Position numbers and translations under genes: made by a program. Under the pieces are notes generated by a model. That model was not told the origin of the DNA, ran no database searches, and saw only the letters and a list, made by a program, of their open reading frames with translations. DNA of 64,000 nt from G963665185 sp963665185 (GTDB taxonomy: Bacteria > Desulfobacterota > Desulfovibrionia > Desulfovibrionales > Desulfovibrionaceae), in the NCBI GenBank assembly GCA_963665185.2, contig CAXXPO010000010.1, positions 273,638 through 337,637 on the forward strand, given 5' to 3'. Below are positions 37,020 to 46,125 of this stretch, piece by piece. The first letter of the stretch is position 1. The number at the start of each line of letters is the position of its first letter.

Positions 37020-37715
37020 TTGAGACAACGCAGTTATCGGACCTTCATCACCGGCCGGGACGGTTTTCTCCTGCACTGGTTGCTGTGCTCCCTGCCCTTG
37101 CTGGTCATGCTCGCCGTGGTTCTGGCAACATGCGGGCCGGACGCCCGGTCCTTTTTCTTTTTCCGGGACCACCGCTACCTTCACCCCGGATTCCGGCAGA
37201 TCATGGCCGTCCTCTCGGATTACAGCGCCCCGGCCCTGTACGGCTGGTACGCCGTTATCCTGGCGCGCTCCCTGCGTGCCAGGAATATGGACGTAAAAAA
37301 GGCGGGAACCTCTTTCGTGCTGCGCTTCCTGGCCGTGCAGGTAGCCATCTGCGCCCTGCTGGTCCGGGTCGTGAAGATATTCGTCGGCAAACCCCGGCCC
37401 GATGTGGCCGAGGGAGCCGGGATGTTCCAGCCGTTTTCCCTGAGCGGTGGACACAATTCCTTTCCTTCGGGACACACGGCGGAAATCACCGGCTGCATCC
37501 TGCCCCTGGCCCTACGCTACCGCTCCCCTCTGCTCTCGCTCGGACTGGGCTTTGTGGCCGCCCTGGTGGCCTTTACCCGCATCTATCTGGCAAAACATTT
37601 TCCCAGCGACGTCTTCTTCGGCTGGATGATCGGCAGCGTGTCCGGTCTGGCCGTATACTTCTGGGCCGGTCCCGTTCTTCACCCCCAACCTCCCCGATCC
37701 GGCAACGCGGCATGA
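37020..37715 (+). CDS. PAP2-superfamily membrane phosphatase
   Basis: This 231-residue integral membrane protein has about six helices and the three acid-phosphatase motifs: KIFVGKPRP, PSGHTAE and TRIYLAKHFPSD, with the histidines of the last two as catalytic residues. Relatives act on undecaprenyl pyrophosphate, phosphatidylglycerol phosphate or lipid A phosphates. The start is uncertain: TTG at 37020 is the only in-frame start that keeps the first helix, and it sits in a T-run inside a region with insertion errors. The gene overlaps the next glycosyltransferase by four bases, which points to envelope glycolipid metabolism. Confidence 0.83.
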   Translation: MRQRSYRTFITGRDGFLLHWLLCSLPLLVMLAVVLATCGPDARSFFFFRDHRYLHPGFRQIMAVLSDYSAPALYGWYAVILARSLRARNMDVKKAGTSFVLRFLAVQVAICALLVRVVKIFVGKPRPDVAEGAGMFQPFSLSGGHNSFPSGHTAEITGCILPLALRYRSPLLSLGLGFVAALVAFTRIYLAKHFPSDVFFGWMIGSVSGLAVYFWAGPVLHPQPPRSGNAA

Positions 37716-38791
37716 ACATCCACTACATCACTTCCTCCGGCTCCAAGAGCGGCGGCGCGCGGCAGGCCCTGTACATTGCCCAAGGCATGATGCGACGCGG
37801 CCACGACGTGACTTTTTTCATCCCGCAGGACGGGGAACTCCCGGAACTGGCCCCGGACATCCGCTGGATACGGCTTCCCGAGTCCCCCAGGGAATGGCGC
37901 CCGTTCATTGAATCCCGCCTGCCCGGTCCGCAGACGCCCACGGTGATCCACGCCTTTCACAACAAGGCCTGCAAACTGCTGACCTGGTGGGGCTGGCTGT
38001 GGCGGCAACGCAAGATCGTGACGATCATCAACCGCGGCGTCATCTACCGCCCGGGCAATCCCCTGCCCTACTGGTCGCCGGGGCTGGACGCCATCACCGT
38101 GAACTCCGAGGCATGCTCCAGGGTGCTGGGACGCATCGGCGCGCCCAAGTCCAAACGGCACGTCATCTACAACGGCATCCCCCGGGACCGGGGCACGCCG
38201 CAACGCCCTGCCGCCGAAGTGCGCGGGGAACTGGGCATTTCCTCTTTTTCCGGTCTTGTCTTCGGATCGGTGGTCAACAACAAGCCGGTCAAGGGAATCG
38301 CCCCCCTGCTCAAGGCCCATGCCCGGGCAGACCTGCCCGACACCCGCCTGTTTCTCATCGGGGCCGATCCCGGCCAATGGGATGCTATGATCCGGGACCT
38401 GGGGCTGGAAGGCCGGGCCGTCTGCCTGGGACGCAAGCGCCATGTGGCGGATTATCTGCAAATTTTCGACGTGTTCGTCATCGCCTCCCTGTCCGAGAGT
38501 CTGCCCAACACCCTGCTGGAGGCCTGGATGTGCGGCCTGCCCGTGCTTTCCACCAATGTGGGAGGCATCCCGGAAATCCTGGGAAAATCAGGAATCCTGG
38601 TGCGCCCCGGCAGGCCGGAGGAAATGGCTGCGGCCATGCGCCGCCTGCACAACTCCCCGGACGAACGCGGGGAATTTGCCGCCCAGGCCCGCCTGCTTTC
38701 GGCGGAATACACCCTGGAGCACAAGGTGGACCGGCTGGAAGCCCTGTACGCCGGCCTGCTTCTGCGCAAGGGGTATGCATACGGACGGTGA
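37712..38791 (+). CDS. Glycosyltransferase family 4
   Basis: This 359-residue GT-B glycosyltransferase starts with SGSKSGGARQALYIAQGMMR and has the donor-binding motif SLSESLPNTLLEAWMCGLPV near residue 265, followed by STNVGGIPEIL. Sugar and acceptor are unknown. The ATG at 37712 lies within the stop of the PAP2 gene (ATGA overlap). Together with the GT4 gene at 35766 it suggests a small surface-glycan module. No frameshift was found in this gene although the genes on both sides are affected. Confidence 0.85.
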   Translation: MNIHYITSSGSKSGGARQALYIAQGMMRRGHDVTFFIPQDGELPELAPDIRWIRLPESPREWRPFIESRLPGPQTPTVIHAFHNKACKLLTWWGWLWRQRKIVTIINRGVIYRPGNPLPYWSPGLDAITVNSEACSRVLGRIGAPKSKRHVIYNGIPRDRGTPQRPAAEVRGELGISSFSGLVFGSVVNNKPVKGIAPLLKAHARADLPDTRLFLIGADPGQWDAMIRDLGLEGRAVCLGRKRHVADYLQIFDVFVIASLSESLPNTLLEAWMCGLPVLSTNVGGIPEILGKSGILVRPGRPEEMAAAMRRLHNSPDERGEFAAQARLLSAEYTLEHKVDRLEALYAGLLLRKGYAYGR

Positions 38792-38839
38792 TCCGCCCCG
38801 AATTTCTGCACCTGAAACTTCACAACATTGGAGATGGCA

Positions 38840-39911
38840 ATGAATATGAGCGCTTGCGCCCGACGCCGCGAAAATCTGCGCCGTAAGCTTCATGAGGAAA
38901 AACTGGACGCCCTGCTGGTAAGCCACGCAGCCAACCGCTTTTACCTGAGCGGATTCGAACTGCACGACCCCCAGTGCAACGAATCCGCGGGGCATGCTGC
39001 TGATCACCGCTTCGGGCGACGACTGGCTGCTGACCGATTCGCGATACTGGGACGCGGCCAAACGGCTGTGGCCCGAAGAGTACATCCATTTGTACCGCAT
39101 GCCCAAGGGCAAGGACATCAACGACTTTCTCAGGGACAAGGTGTCCGGCAGCATCGGCTTCGAGGAGTCCGGGCTGTGCTACGCCTCATGGAGGCACTAC
39201 GGGGAAAGTCTCGACTTCCGCCCCACCAACGGGCTGGTGGAAGAATTGCGCCTGTTCAAGGACGCCGATGAAATCGCGGCCATGCGCGCCTCCTGCGCCC
39301 TGAACCATGCCTGCTGCAAGGCGCTGGAAGACATTCTCCAGCCGGGCAAAACCGAATCCCAGGTGGCCTGGGAAGTCGAGCAGTTCTACCGCAACAACGG
39401 GGCCAGCGGACTGTCCTTTTCCACCATTGTCGGGGTCGGTCCCAACGCGGCCCTGCCCCACGCCATTCCCGGCGAGACGAAACTGCGCGACAACGAACTC
39501 GTGCTGGTGGACATGGGCTGCCGCCTGGACGACTACTGCTCGGACCAGACCCGCACCCTGTGGGTGGGCGACACGCCTTCGGACCGTTTCCGCACCACGC
39601 TGGAGCTGGTGCAGCAGGCCCAACAGGCGGCCATAGACATCCTGCGTCCAGGACTGTCCGTAAGCGAGGCCTACTATACGGCGCGGACCGTCTTTGAAAA
39701 AAACGGCTGCGAAACCTACTTCACCCATGCCCTGGGCCACGGCATCGGGCTGGAAACCCATGAATCCCCAAGCCTAGCCCCCACACGCCACGACATGCTC
39801 AAACCGGGCATGGTGGTCACGGTGGAACCGGGCCTGTACTACCCGGACTGGGGCGGAATCCGCTGGGAACACATGCTGCTCATCACCGAGGACGGAGCCG
39901 AGGCATTGTGA
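38840..39911 (+). pseudogene. M24B aminopeptidase (Xaa-Pro type), frameshifted in this sequence
   Basis: The joined 356-residue enzyme has the creatinase-like N-terminal domain and the pita-bread catalytic domain with all five metal ligands in place: VDMGCRLDDYCSDQTR (two Asp), HALGHGIGLETHE (His), VTVEPGLY (Glu) and the last Glu in WEHMLLITEDG. It removes N-terminal residues before proline. One extra G in 38989-38992 breaks the frame, and removing it restores NESAGMLLITASGDDW. The ATG at 38840 has GGAG six bases upstream. The DUF4911 gene starts inside its stop codon. Confidence 0.85.
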
Positions 39912-40189
39912 GCAAGTCTTCGAATGCCGCCGGAACAGCCCAATTGCCGCAGATCGTTCCGGTCCGCTCGCACAGACTCTACCTGGAACTGGCCGCCTCC
40001 GAGGTGGCCATGTTCCGGTTTCTGCTGGAAGCCTACGACAACCTGGCCTATTTCACCGTGGTGGACCGTCGCCGGGCCGTGCTCAAGGTTGTCTACGCGC
40101 CGGGCGCACGCCGGGAGCTGGACAGGGCATTGCATGCCATGGGGCAGGAAATCGAAATCAGGGTGCTGCCGGATATCACATCAGCCTGA
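39908..40189 (+). CDS. DUF4911 protein
   Basis: This 93-residue protein matches DUF4911 in the pattern MFRFLLEAYDNLAYFTVVDRR followed by VVYAPGARRELD. No function is established for the family. The start is GTG at 39908, overlapping the peptidase stop (GTGA), so it is translated with that gene. It lacks cysteines, a signal peptide or membrane segments and is probably a small cytosolic protein. It converges with the GT2 gene 15 bases later. Confidence 0.75.
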   Translation: MSKSSNAAGTAQLPQIVPVRSHRLYLELAASEVAMFRFLLEAYDNLAYFTVVDRRRAVLKVVYAPGARRELDRALHAMGQEIEIRVLPDITSA

Positions 40190-40204
40190 ACAGAACCTTC
40201 TGCT

Positions 40205-41788
40205 TCATAATATTCCCTGTCCGCGCAACCATTCCGCTTTGACCTGCATGTCCTGCTCGACCAGGGTGTGAATCCTTGCATTGATGCTCTTCATTTTTTC
40301 CGCATCGAACCGAGACAACAGTTTCAGCATATTGCCGCTGGCATTCCCCTGGGCAGCCCGGCCCATCTGCGCCAAACGGCCGCTGCTCCGCATATGACGC
40401 ACAGCCATATGTCCGGTGTACACGGCGTGTCCGCCACGAAGTGCCAGCCGAAGATCCCTGTCCACATCGTCATATTGCGAAGGGGAATAGCGGATGTCGA
40501 ATCCTCCGTTGTCCAGCAATTCCGAAGCGCGGAACATATGCACACAGCCGGTTACCGAGGTGCACGGCCGCATATGATCGTATGAACCGTCGTCTATGCC
40601 GTACAGATGGTCGGACGGAATCTGCAGGGAAGCCATTCCATTGCCATGAAAGGTATAATCCACGGACTGAATCCGGTGCGGAGCGTCGTGATCCACCACC
40701 TTGCAGCCCCAAACCCCGGCCTCCGGATAATGCCTCTGGGCGGCCCGGAGTCTTCCCAGCCAGTCGCGGGGCAAGCTGACGTCATCGTCCACAAAGGCCA
40801 CATCCCCATTGCACCGGCCTCGCAGTTCCTCAATAAGCCAGTTCCTGGCGGCTGGAGCGCCTATATTCACCGGGAGACGGACTGACTCGAAACGTTGCGC
40901 GCCGAACTTGTCCTCCCAGGCGGAAACAACCAGCTCCGTGGCGTCGCCGCTCCCATTGTCCAGCACGATAAGCTGGGCATGGTCCAACCTGGATTCATAC
41001 AGGCTGCGCAAGGTCGCGTCCAAAAGATTCGGCTTGCGATAGGAATACAACAGTATTGTGGCTGGTTTCTTCTGCCAAACAACATCCTCGTCCCGTCCAG
41101 TCAACGCATCGAAAAGACGCAAAATAAGGCCGCAATGCCACGGCTGCGCCTGCACTCCCTCGCGCCATGCTCCCAACGCCCTGTCCTTATTACCGGTCCG
41201 ACACCAGGCATGTCCCAAATGCCACAGCCCGCAGGCCCCGAATACTTCTACCGCGCAGGTCAGCAACTTCACAGCAGCGAGAGGATCACTTTCTGCCAGT
41301 GCTATCTCCGCTCGTGCGCGTTCTCTGAGCACATCGGCACACCGGGCAGTCTCCAACGCCTCGGCCAGGCCCTTCCAATCCGTACAATCCCGCCGGTATT
41401 CCCAAAGAACATACAGCCAAAACGCATTCTCCGGTTCCTTGGTCAGTTGCGTCCGCGCATACGCCATCAACCGATCCACCGCATTTTTTTCCAGCAACCG
41501 TTTCAGATAGCGATCCTCAGGCGGTTCCTGCCACTGCCCGACAAGCCCGGCCAAAACGGCACGTACCGGTGCTGATAAGCTTTTCAGTTCCTGGTCCAGG
41601 TGGAGAATGGAAGCAGCCAATTGCCCGTCAAATGGCGAATCAAAAAAGGCGTTTAGCAACAACGAAAGCCCCAGGTGCAACCGTTGTGACGGCGAGAATT
41701 TCTCGCCGGACTGTCCTTGTAAAAGGGAGCGGGCGGCTTGTTTCAGTTGCCCTGCACCACAATTTGGCACTATGAAAGGAAAAAGCAT
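40205..41788 (-). CDS. Glycosyltransferase family 2 with N-terminal helical-repeat region
   Basis: The 527-residue protein has an N-terminal half of about 250 residues made of TPR-like helical pairs, and a C-terminal GT-A fold starting at PATILLYSYRKPNLLDATL. The nucleotide-sugar Asp is in LIVLDNGSGD and the DxD-type metal site is VAFVDDDVSLP. Acceptor and sugar are unknown. The ATG at 41788 follows a TTG that is also in frame, and the ribosome-binding site is weak. It is divergent from a second GT2 gene, and the pair may act on the same surface structure or on flagellin. Confidence 0.83.
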   Translation of the reverse strand: MLFPFIVPNCGAGQLKQAARSLLQGQSGEKFSPSQRLHLGLSLLLNAFFDSPFDGQLAASILHLDQELKSLSAPVRAVLAGLVGQWQEPPEDRYLKRLLEKNAVDRLMAYARTQLTKEPENAFWLYVLWEYRRDCTDWKGLAEALETARCADVLRERARAEIALAESDPLAAVKLLTCAVEVFGACGLWHLGHAWCRTGNKDRALGAWREGVQAQPWHCGLILRLFDALTGRDEDVVWQKKPATILLYSYRKPNLLDATLRSLYESRLDHAQLIVLDNGSGDATELVVSAWEDKFGAQRFESVRLPVNIGAPAARNWLIEELRGRCNGDVAFVDDDVSLPRDWLGRLRAAQRHYPEAGVWGCKVVDHDAPHRIQSVDYTFHGNGMASLQIPSDHLYGIDDGSYDHMRPCTSVTGCVHMFRASELLDNGGFDIRYSPSQYDDVDRDLRLALRGGHAVYTGHMAVRHMRSSGRLAQMGRAAQGNASGNMLKLLSRFDAEKMKSINARIHTLVEQDMQVKAEWLRGQGIL

Positions 41789-41844
41789 CAAAGTAGTATA
41801 ATCCGCCTAAAAGTGTTTGGCCCCCAAAACAGGCAGAAAATGCA

Positions 41845-43110
41845 GTGGATCAACGTCGTACAGATCTAAAAAAAGCCATCACCATCATCATTCCCGTATT
41901 CAACAAATGGGACCTTACGCGGCAGTGCCTGCAATCCATCAGGGACTCCGGCAACGACGGGCTCTACGAGGTCCGCGTCGTGGACAACGCCTCCTCGGAC
42001 GAAACCCCGATCGAATGCCCTGCTCTTGGAAAGGCACTCTTCCAAGAAAATTTTACCTACCATAGACTTCCTGAAAATAAAAACTTCGGCCCTGCCTGCA
42101 ATCTGGGCGCAGAACAGGCAACCACGCCGTACGTCCTTTTTCTCAACAACGATACCCTGGTTGGGCCCGACTGGCTCTCCCCCCTGCTTTCCGCCCTGGA
42201 GGACAACCCGCTCCTTGGAGCTGTCGGCCCGCTGCTGGCTTTTCCAGACGACCGGGTGCAGCATATCGGGGTTGCATATTACGTGGGCGGCGGTGCAGCG
42301 CATTTTTTCAACCACATCCCCGCATCCCATCCCCTGGCGCTCAAGCAACGCAATTTGCAGGCCATAACCGGGGCCGCCCTGCTGCTGCGCAAAGATCTGT
42401 TTTTTGAATGCGGAGGTTTCCACCCGGCGTATCGCAATGGATGCGAAGACCTGGAGCTCTGTTGCGAAATACAAAAGAGAAACCTGGGTATGCGCTGTGT
42501 GCCACAAAGCAAGGTTATCCACTTTGAGCGCGGTTCCAGAAAAAAAGGAGATAATGAAGAGCACAACTTCTCCTTATTCAGGGATCGGTGTTCCTCCTTC
42601 ATACAGCCGGATATCTACGACCATGCGTACAACGAAGGCATGGAAATACGCCTCGGCAATCCTGCCCATGTTTTCATAGCAGACAAAAAAAGCACCTCGG
42701 AGACCCTTCTTGCTGAAAACTGGGATGGCAAAAACCTGGTCAGACTTTGGGATGCCGTGGAACAGAACCCACTCTGGGAAGAAGGCTACCAGATGCTTGG
42801 CGGTATTTTGGAAAGCATGAAAATGTGGGATGAAGCAATCCACATCCGGTACTGGCAAAACATGTTCTTTCCCAGATTTGAAAGCGCCGTCACCCTGCAC
42901 AAGCTGGCCAAAACAGCAAACCGTAACGACATTCAAACGGCTGCGGGGGAACTCATCGTAATGCATATGGAACTGGCAAAGAATCAGGACTTCATATTAA
43001 AAACGCTGCACGATCACATCTTTTTTTTCAAAAAAAGAGGCACAGAATCACTGGCCCTGCCCTTCTTGCAGGCGCTGGCTGCCCGGCAACAGCCCACAGA
43101 AAAAAAATAG
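41845..43110 (+). CDS. Glycosyltransferase family 2
   Basis: This 421-residue enzyme has an N-terminal GT-A domain: ITIIIPVFNKWDLTRQCL, VVDNASSDET, and the DxD-like FLNNDTLVGPDW. The product-binding region has GCEDLELCCEIQKR. The last 130 residues are helical and may be TPR-like, as in its divergent neighbour. The start is GTG at 41845. The sequence is less GC-rich than the flanking housekeeping genes, a common trait of glycan genes that move between strains. The substrate is unknown. Confidence 0.85.
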   Translation: MDQRRTDLKKAITIIIPVFNKWDLTRQCLQSIRDSGNDGLYEVRVVDNASSDETPIECPALGKALFQENFTYHRLPENKNFGPACNLGAEQATTPYVLFLNNDTLVGPDWLSPLLSALEDNPLLGAVGPLLAFPDDRVQHIGVAYYVGGGAAHFFNHIPASHPLALKQRNLQAITGAALLLRKDLFFECGGFHPAYRNGCEDLELCCEIQKRNLGMRCVPQSKVIHFERGSRKKGDNEEHNFSLFRDRCSSFIQPDIYDHAYNEGMEIRLGNPAHVFIADKKSTSETLLAENWDGKNLVRLWDAVEQNPLWEEGYQMLGGILESMKMWDEAIHIRYWQNMFFPRFESAVTLHKLAKTANRNDIQTAAGELIVMHMELAKNQDFILKTLHDHIFFFKKRGTESLALPFLQALAARQQPTEKK

Positions 43111-43114
43111 TTTT

Positions 43115-43675
43115 CTACCAGCCATCCCCCGGTCTCCAGGAAGCCACGAGCCGCCCGTCCAGGGAAAACTCCGGGGTGTGCGCAAAACAGTAAACCATGA
43201 CGCTTCCCTTGGGAAAAGAGGGTGTGGTTTTTCCATCGTCCTCAAGGGCGAACGTTCCCGCCCACTCCTGCCAGCCCATGCGGGCATACCAGGCCGGAAT
43301 GAACGTGTTCAGCCCCCCGACCTGATGCGTTGCGGAGGACTGTTCCATCAGGTGGCGCATGACCCTGCTGCCGAGACCGCCCCCCCGCATTCCGGGCAGG
43401 GTGGCCACGGCGTCGATGTAGGCCACACGCATTTTCGGCCCGTTTCCCACGCGGAATGTCCTTTGCGTCGCCACTGCGTGGCTGGCAAGCTGGCTCCCGC
43501 CGCGCCCTTCCCGGGGAATCCTGGCCAGCACGTGCAGCCCGTCGGGCGGAAGAAAATCGAACAGGGCGTCAAACGGCTCGCCAAAAGCCGCCGTGCACAG
43601 GGTAAGTATTTCCCGGCGGGTTTTCTTGTCCAGATCGGTGGTGGATGCAACCTGCAATGCAATGGGTTCGCTCAT
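43115..43675 (-). CDS. GNAT acetyltransferase resembling AAC(2')-I
   Basis: This 186-residue GNAT protein has the acetyl-CoA motif VATLPGMRGGGLGSRVMRHL. Its C-terminal part is arranged like aminoglycoside 2'-N-acetyltransferases: the YARMGWQEWAG segment, an EDDGK turn, a VYCF strand and the ending LVASWRPGDGW. AAC(2')-Ic-type proteins end in a similar WRxGDVW. The length also fits that family. This is a resemblance by motif and order only, and resistance activity is not implied. GAGGCGGA precedes the ATG at 43675. Confidence 0.75.
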   Translation of the reverse strand: MSEPIALQVASTTDLDKKTRREILTLCTAAFGEPFDALFDFLPPDGLHVLARIPREGRGGSQLASHAVATQRTFRVGNGPKMRVAYIDAVATLPGMRGGGLGSRVMRHLMEQSSATHQVGGLNTFIPAWYARMGWQEWAGTFALEDDGKTTPSFPKGSVMVYCFAHTPEFSLDGRLVASWRPGDGW

Positions 43676-44058
43676 GGTCCGCCTCGGTGGGAAAGGAAAG
43701 TTGCGTTTCCCTACCCCAGTAATACGGAGACTCCGTGGAGACAAGACCAAAGGCTGCGGGGACGGTCAGGTTGACCGTCCCCGCTTGGGATGGGAGGTGT
43801 ATGGATGGATGTGGGATGCCTTGTAAACGGGATTTTCCTTTTTCCCGTATACAATATATGCAGCAGAAAGTCTGTTCTGCATATTATATTTTCGCACCCG
43901 AAGGCAAAAAGGGAGCGCTCCACCGGCTTCGGACCACGCCGAAAGACAGCCGCACTGTCCGCTGGCCGGAAGCAAAAACGAGAAAGGATACGCCGGTACC
44001 CGCATTGAAAATGACAACATCCTGAAATGTGTGTACTTTCAGATGAAAGGAGATATGA
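43676..44058. other. Divergent intergenic region
   Basis: No gene. A perfect 13-bp hairpin GCGGGGACGGTCA/TGACCGTCCCCGC lies at 43756-43784 with a 3-base loop and no T-run. An AT-richer stretch follows. AAAGGAGAT precedes the NYN gene ATG. Confidence 0.4.
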
Positions 44059-44604
44059 ATGCCAAGTATCATAGTAGCCATCGACCTGACCCCCAGCGAG
44101 CGCCTCGCCTGGGATGCGGGCCTGCCTCATTTTCCCATCAGGGAGATCCATACGATTCTGAAAGATGAATTGGCAGCGGATGTAAAAGAAATACTGGTGA
44201 CTCTGCCCAAGAAGGTCCCGGAAAACGATTCCCCGGAAGCAGTGGCGGAAAATGAAGGCCGCTTCGAAGGCAAAAGATGGGCGCTGGAAATGAACGGCGC
44301 CCGTGTCATCGTCTGCCCGGCAAAACGCAGCGAACACACCAAGAGCGGATACAAACAAAGCGACGACCAGCGTCTGACCATCAAGACGCTCACCCTGTGC
44401 ATGAAGCTGAAGCCGGACTACCTGTTCCTTTTCGCAGGCGACGGCGACTATGCCCCGCTTCTGGAGGAACTGCGCAACGAAGGCATCAAGTGCATCCTCT
44501 TTTTCCAGCAGGACATGGTGGCCAAGGACGTACGCCGCGTGGCCTGGGATGTCCGCGACATCCGTCCGCTTCTGGACAGGGCTGCCGAGATCATGAAATT
44601 CTGA
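44059..44604 (+). CDS. NYN-domain protein (LabA/DUF88 type)
   Basis: This 181-residue protein has the PIN-like NYN fold. The acidic metal-site residues appear in IVAIDLTPSER (Asp), KQSDDQRLTIKTL (Asp pair) and FLFAGDGDYAPLLEEL (two Asp), which is the usual layout for putative single-strand ribonucleases of the LabA group. No targets are known. It is a single-gene unit with AAAGGAGAT at the start and a terminator at 44650. Confidence 0.83.
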   Translation: MPSIIVAIDLTPSERLAWDAGLPHFPIREIHTILKDELAADVKEILVTLPKKVPENDSPEAVAENEGRFEGKRWALEMNGARVIVCPAKRSEHTKSGYKQSDDQRLTIKTLTLCMKLKPDYLFLFAGDGDYAPLLEELRNEGIKCILFFQQDMVAKDVRRVAWDVRDIRPLLDRAAEIMKF

Positions 44605-44649
44605 AGCCGCTTCCCTGCGGCAGGAAATCCAAATCCTTCGGATGATCCG

Positions 44650-44686
44650 AAAAAAGGCCTGGAACGCATGCGTTCCAGGCCTTTTG
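44650..44686. terminator. Bidirectional terminator
   Basis: A long stem AAAAGGCCTGGAACGC/GCGTTCCAGGCCTTTT with almost no loop lies between the convergent NYN and YkgJ-type genes. Confidence 0.85.
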
Positions 44687-44717
44687 AATTCCGTGCAACG
44701 GCAACCCGGCAGGCTGT

Positions 44718-45320
44718 TCAGCCCCTGATCTGCGGCGGCCCGGCCAGGATCATCTCGGCCAGGTTCAGGTCCACCCTGGGCAGAACCGAAAATCTGGACC
44801 CGAGAAACCCCTGCTCCAGTTCGACCAGGCGCCGGTACAGCGGAGTACGGTCCAGAAGAGGTATGTCTTTCTGTTCCCGTTCCCGGGTCAGCTCCTGGCT
44901 GAGCCAGCAGCCGGGAAACAGGTTGCGGCGTCCGTCCGGACGCACCAGTATGTTGGGCACCCCGTGCATCCGGCATATCATGAGCCGGTGGCGGTACATG
45001 CCGCACAGCCCGTCGTCGTTGAGCGGACACATGATGTCCGGCATCCTGCCGGCGGCCAGCATGGCCTTGCCGTCCGCCACGTATGCCTGCGCCCGTTCCC
45101 CGTACGCAGTGCGCCGGTCGGCGGGCAGGGCCTTGAGCCCCTCCCAAAGAAAAGCCCATTCAATATATGTGTGATGCTGAAAATAACTGGTACAGCAGTT
45201 GCGGTTGCAGTCTTTGCAGGTGTGCCCCAACTTGGCGCAGACGACATCATAGGCGGCCACCATGTCTGCATACAATTTTTCCAATTTACGGAAAGCCACC
45301 GGACTGGTCAGTCGTTTCAT
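44718..45320 (-). CDS. YkgJ-family cysteine cluster protein
   Basis: The 200-residue protein carries the cluster CKDCNRNCCT near residue 38, plus later cysteines (MCPLNDDGLCGMY, MICRMHG, PGCW), the set that binds a zinc or iron-sulfur centre in the YkgJ/CxxCxxCC family. Function is unknown. The ATG at 45320 overlaps the stop of the shikimate kinase gene (ATGA), so the two are translationally coupled. A longer open frame upstream is out of the kinase frame and is not real. Confidence 0.82.
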   Translation of the reverse strand: MKRLTSPVAFRKLEKLYADMVAAYDVVCAKLGHTCKDCNRNCCTSYFQHHTYIEWAFLWEGLKALPADRRTAYGERAQAYVADGKAMLAAGRMPDIMCPLNDDGLCGMYRHRLMICRMHGVPNILVRPDGRRNLFPGCWLSQELTREREQKDIPLLDRTPLYRRLVELEQGFLGSRFSVLPRVDLNLAEMILAGPPQIRG

Positions 45321-45841
45321 GAAAAAAGCCCTGATACGATCTGCTCCACGCACTCCTCGGGAGTGCAGGAGTCTGTCGCCACGGTTATGTCGGCAGCTGC
45401 GCGGTACAAGGGCTGCCGTTCGTTGTACACATCTTCCAGGCTCAACCCCTCCCGGCACACAAACCCTCTGTCGTCGGCCCTGCCCACGCGGTCCAGAAAG
45501 GTTTGCCGGTCGATATGCAGATGGACAACCCGCCCGAGCAGTTTCAACCGTTGCATTATCTTCGGGGAATAGACCACGCTGCCTCCGGTGGAAACAACGC
45601 AACGGACCGCCGCCAGCCTGGAAACGACATTTTCTTCCAGACGCAGGAACTCCTCCGGCCCGCAGGCGTCCAAAATGGCCTGCAGGGACTGTCCGAACCA
45701 GGCCTCGATGAGCCGGTCGGTATCCAGATGTTCCCATCCCAGGCGTTGGGCCAGGAGGGGAGCCAGGGTGGATTTCCCCGCTCCGGCCATGCCGACGAGA
45801 ATAAGACAGGATGAATCTTTGAACGTCATGGATGTCTTCAT
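45317..45841 (-). CDS. aroK: Shikimate kinase
   Basis: This is an NMP-kinase fold enzyme that phosphorylates shikimate in the chorismate pathway. Walker A is GMAGAGKST and the shikimate-binding Asp pair is in LDTDRLIE. The usual GTGGG motif reads STGGSVVYS, a variation that weakens the assignment slightly. The lid region GRADDRGF and RQPLYRAAAD are normal. The start is uncertain: ATG at 45841 gives a typical length near 174 residues, with alternatives at 45829 and 45856. It is coupled to the YkgJ-type gene downstream. Confidence 0.78.
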   Translation of the reverse strand: MKTSMTFKDSSCLILVGMAGAGKSTLAPLLAQRLGWEHLDTDRLIEAWFGQSLQAILDACGPEEFLRLEENVVSRLAAVRCVVSTGGSVVYSPKIMQRLKLLGRVVHLHIDRQTFLDRVGRADDRGFVCREGLSLEDVYNERQPLYRAAADITVATDSCTPEECVEQIVSGLFS

Positions 45842-46125
45842 GGTGTCTTGCCGCATTTTTGTAAAGTGCTGCTTTTTGTCCGGGGCAGGAGGAATAGAAT
45901 AGGCTATACCCGCAAAATCCCACAAACACGAGAACTTACAAAGTTCGAATAGACAAACAAGACGCACCTTACATCGTGAATTTATTCGCGAATAGAATAT
46001 CCGTGCTTGATTTTATTCTGAATTTGTCACTAAAAGAATACGTCTAAATCGGATACAAAGGCCTTTCACAGGCTCGCGAACATTGGCCCTGTTCGCGCAC
46101 AAGTTTACAACCCGGAGGTGTAAGG
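45842..46125. promoter_or_regulatory. Control region upstream of the peptide transporter operon
   Basis: An AT-rich divergent spacer with a 12-bp perfect palindrome TATTCGCGAATA at 45983-45994, a candidate operator. The ribosome-binding site GGAGG lies at about 46113. Confidence 0.4.
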
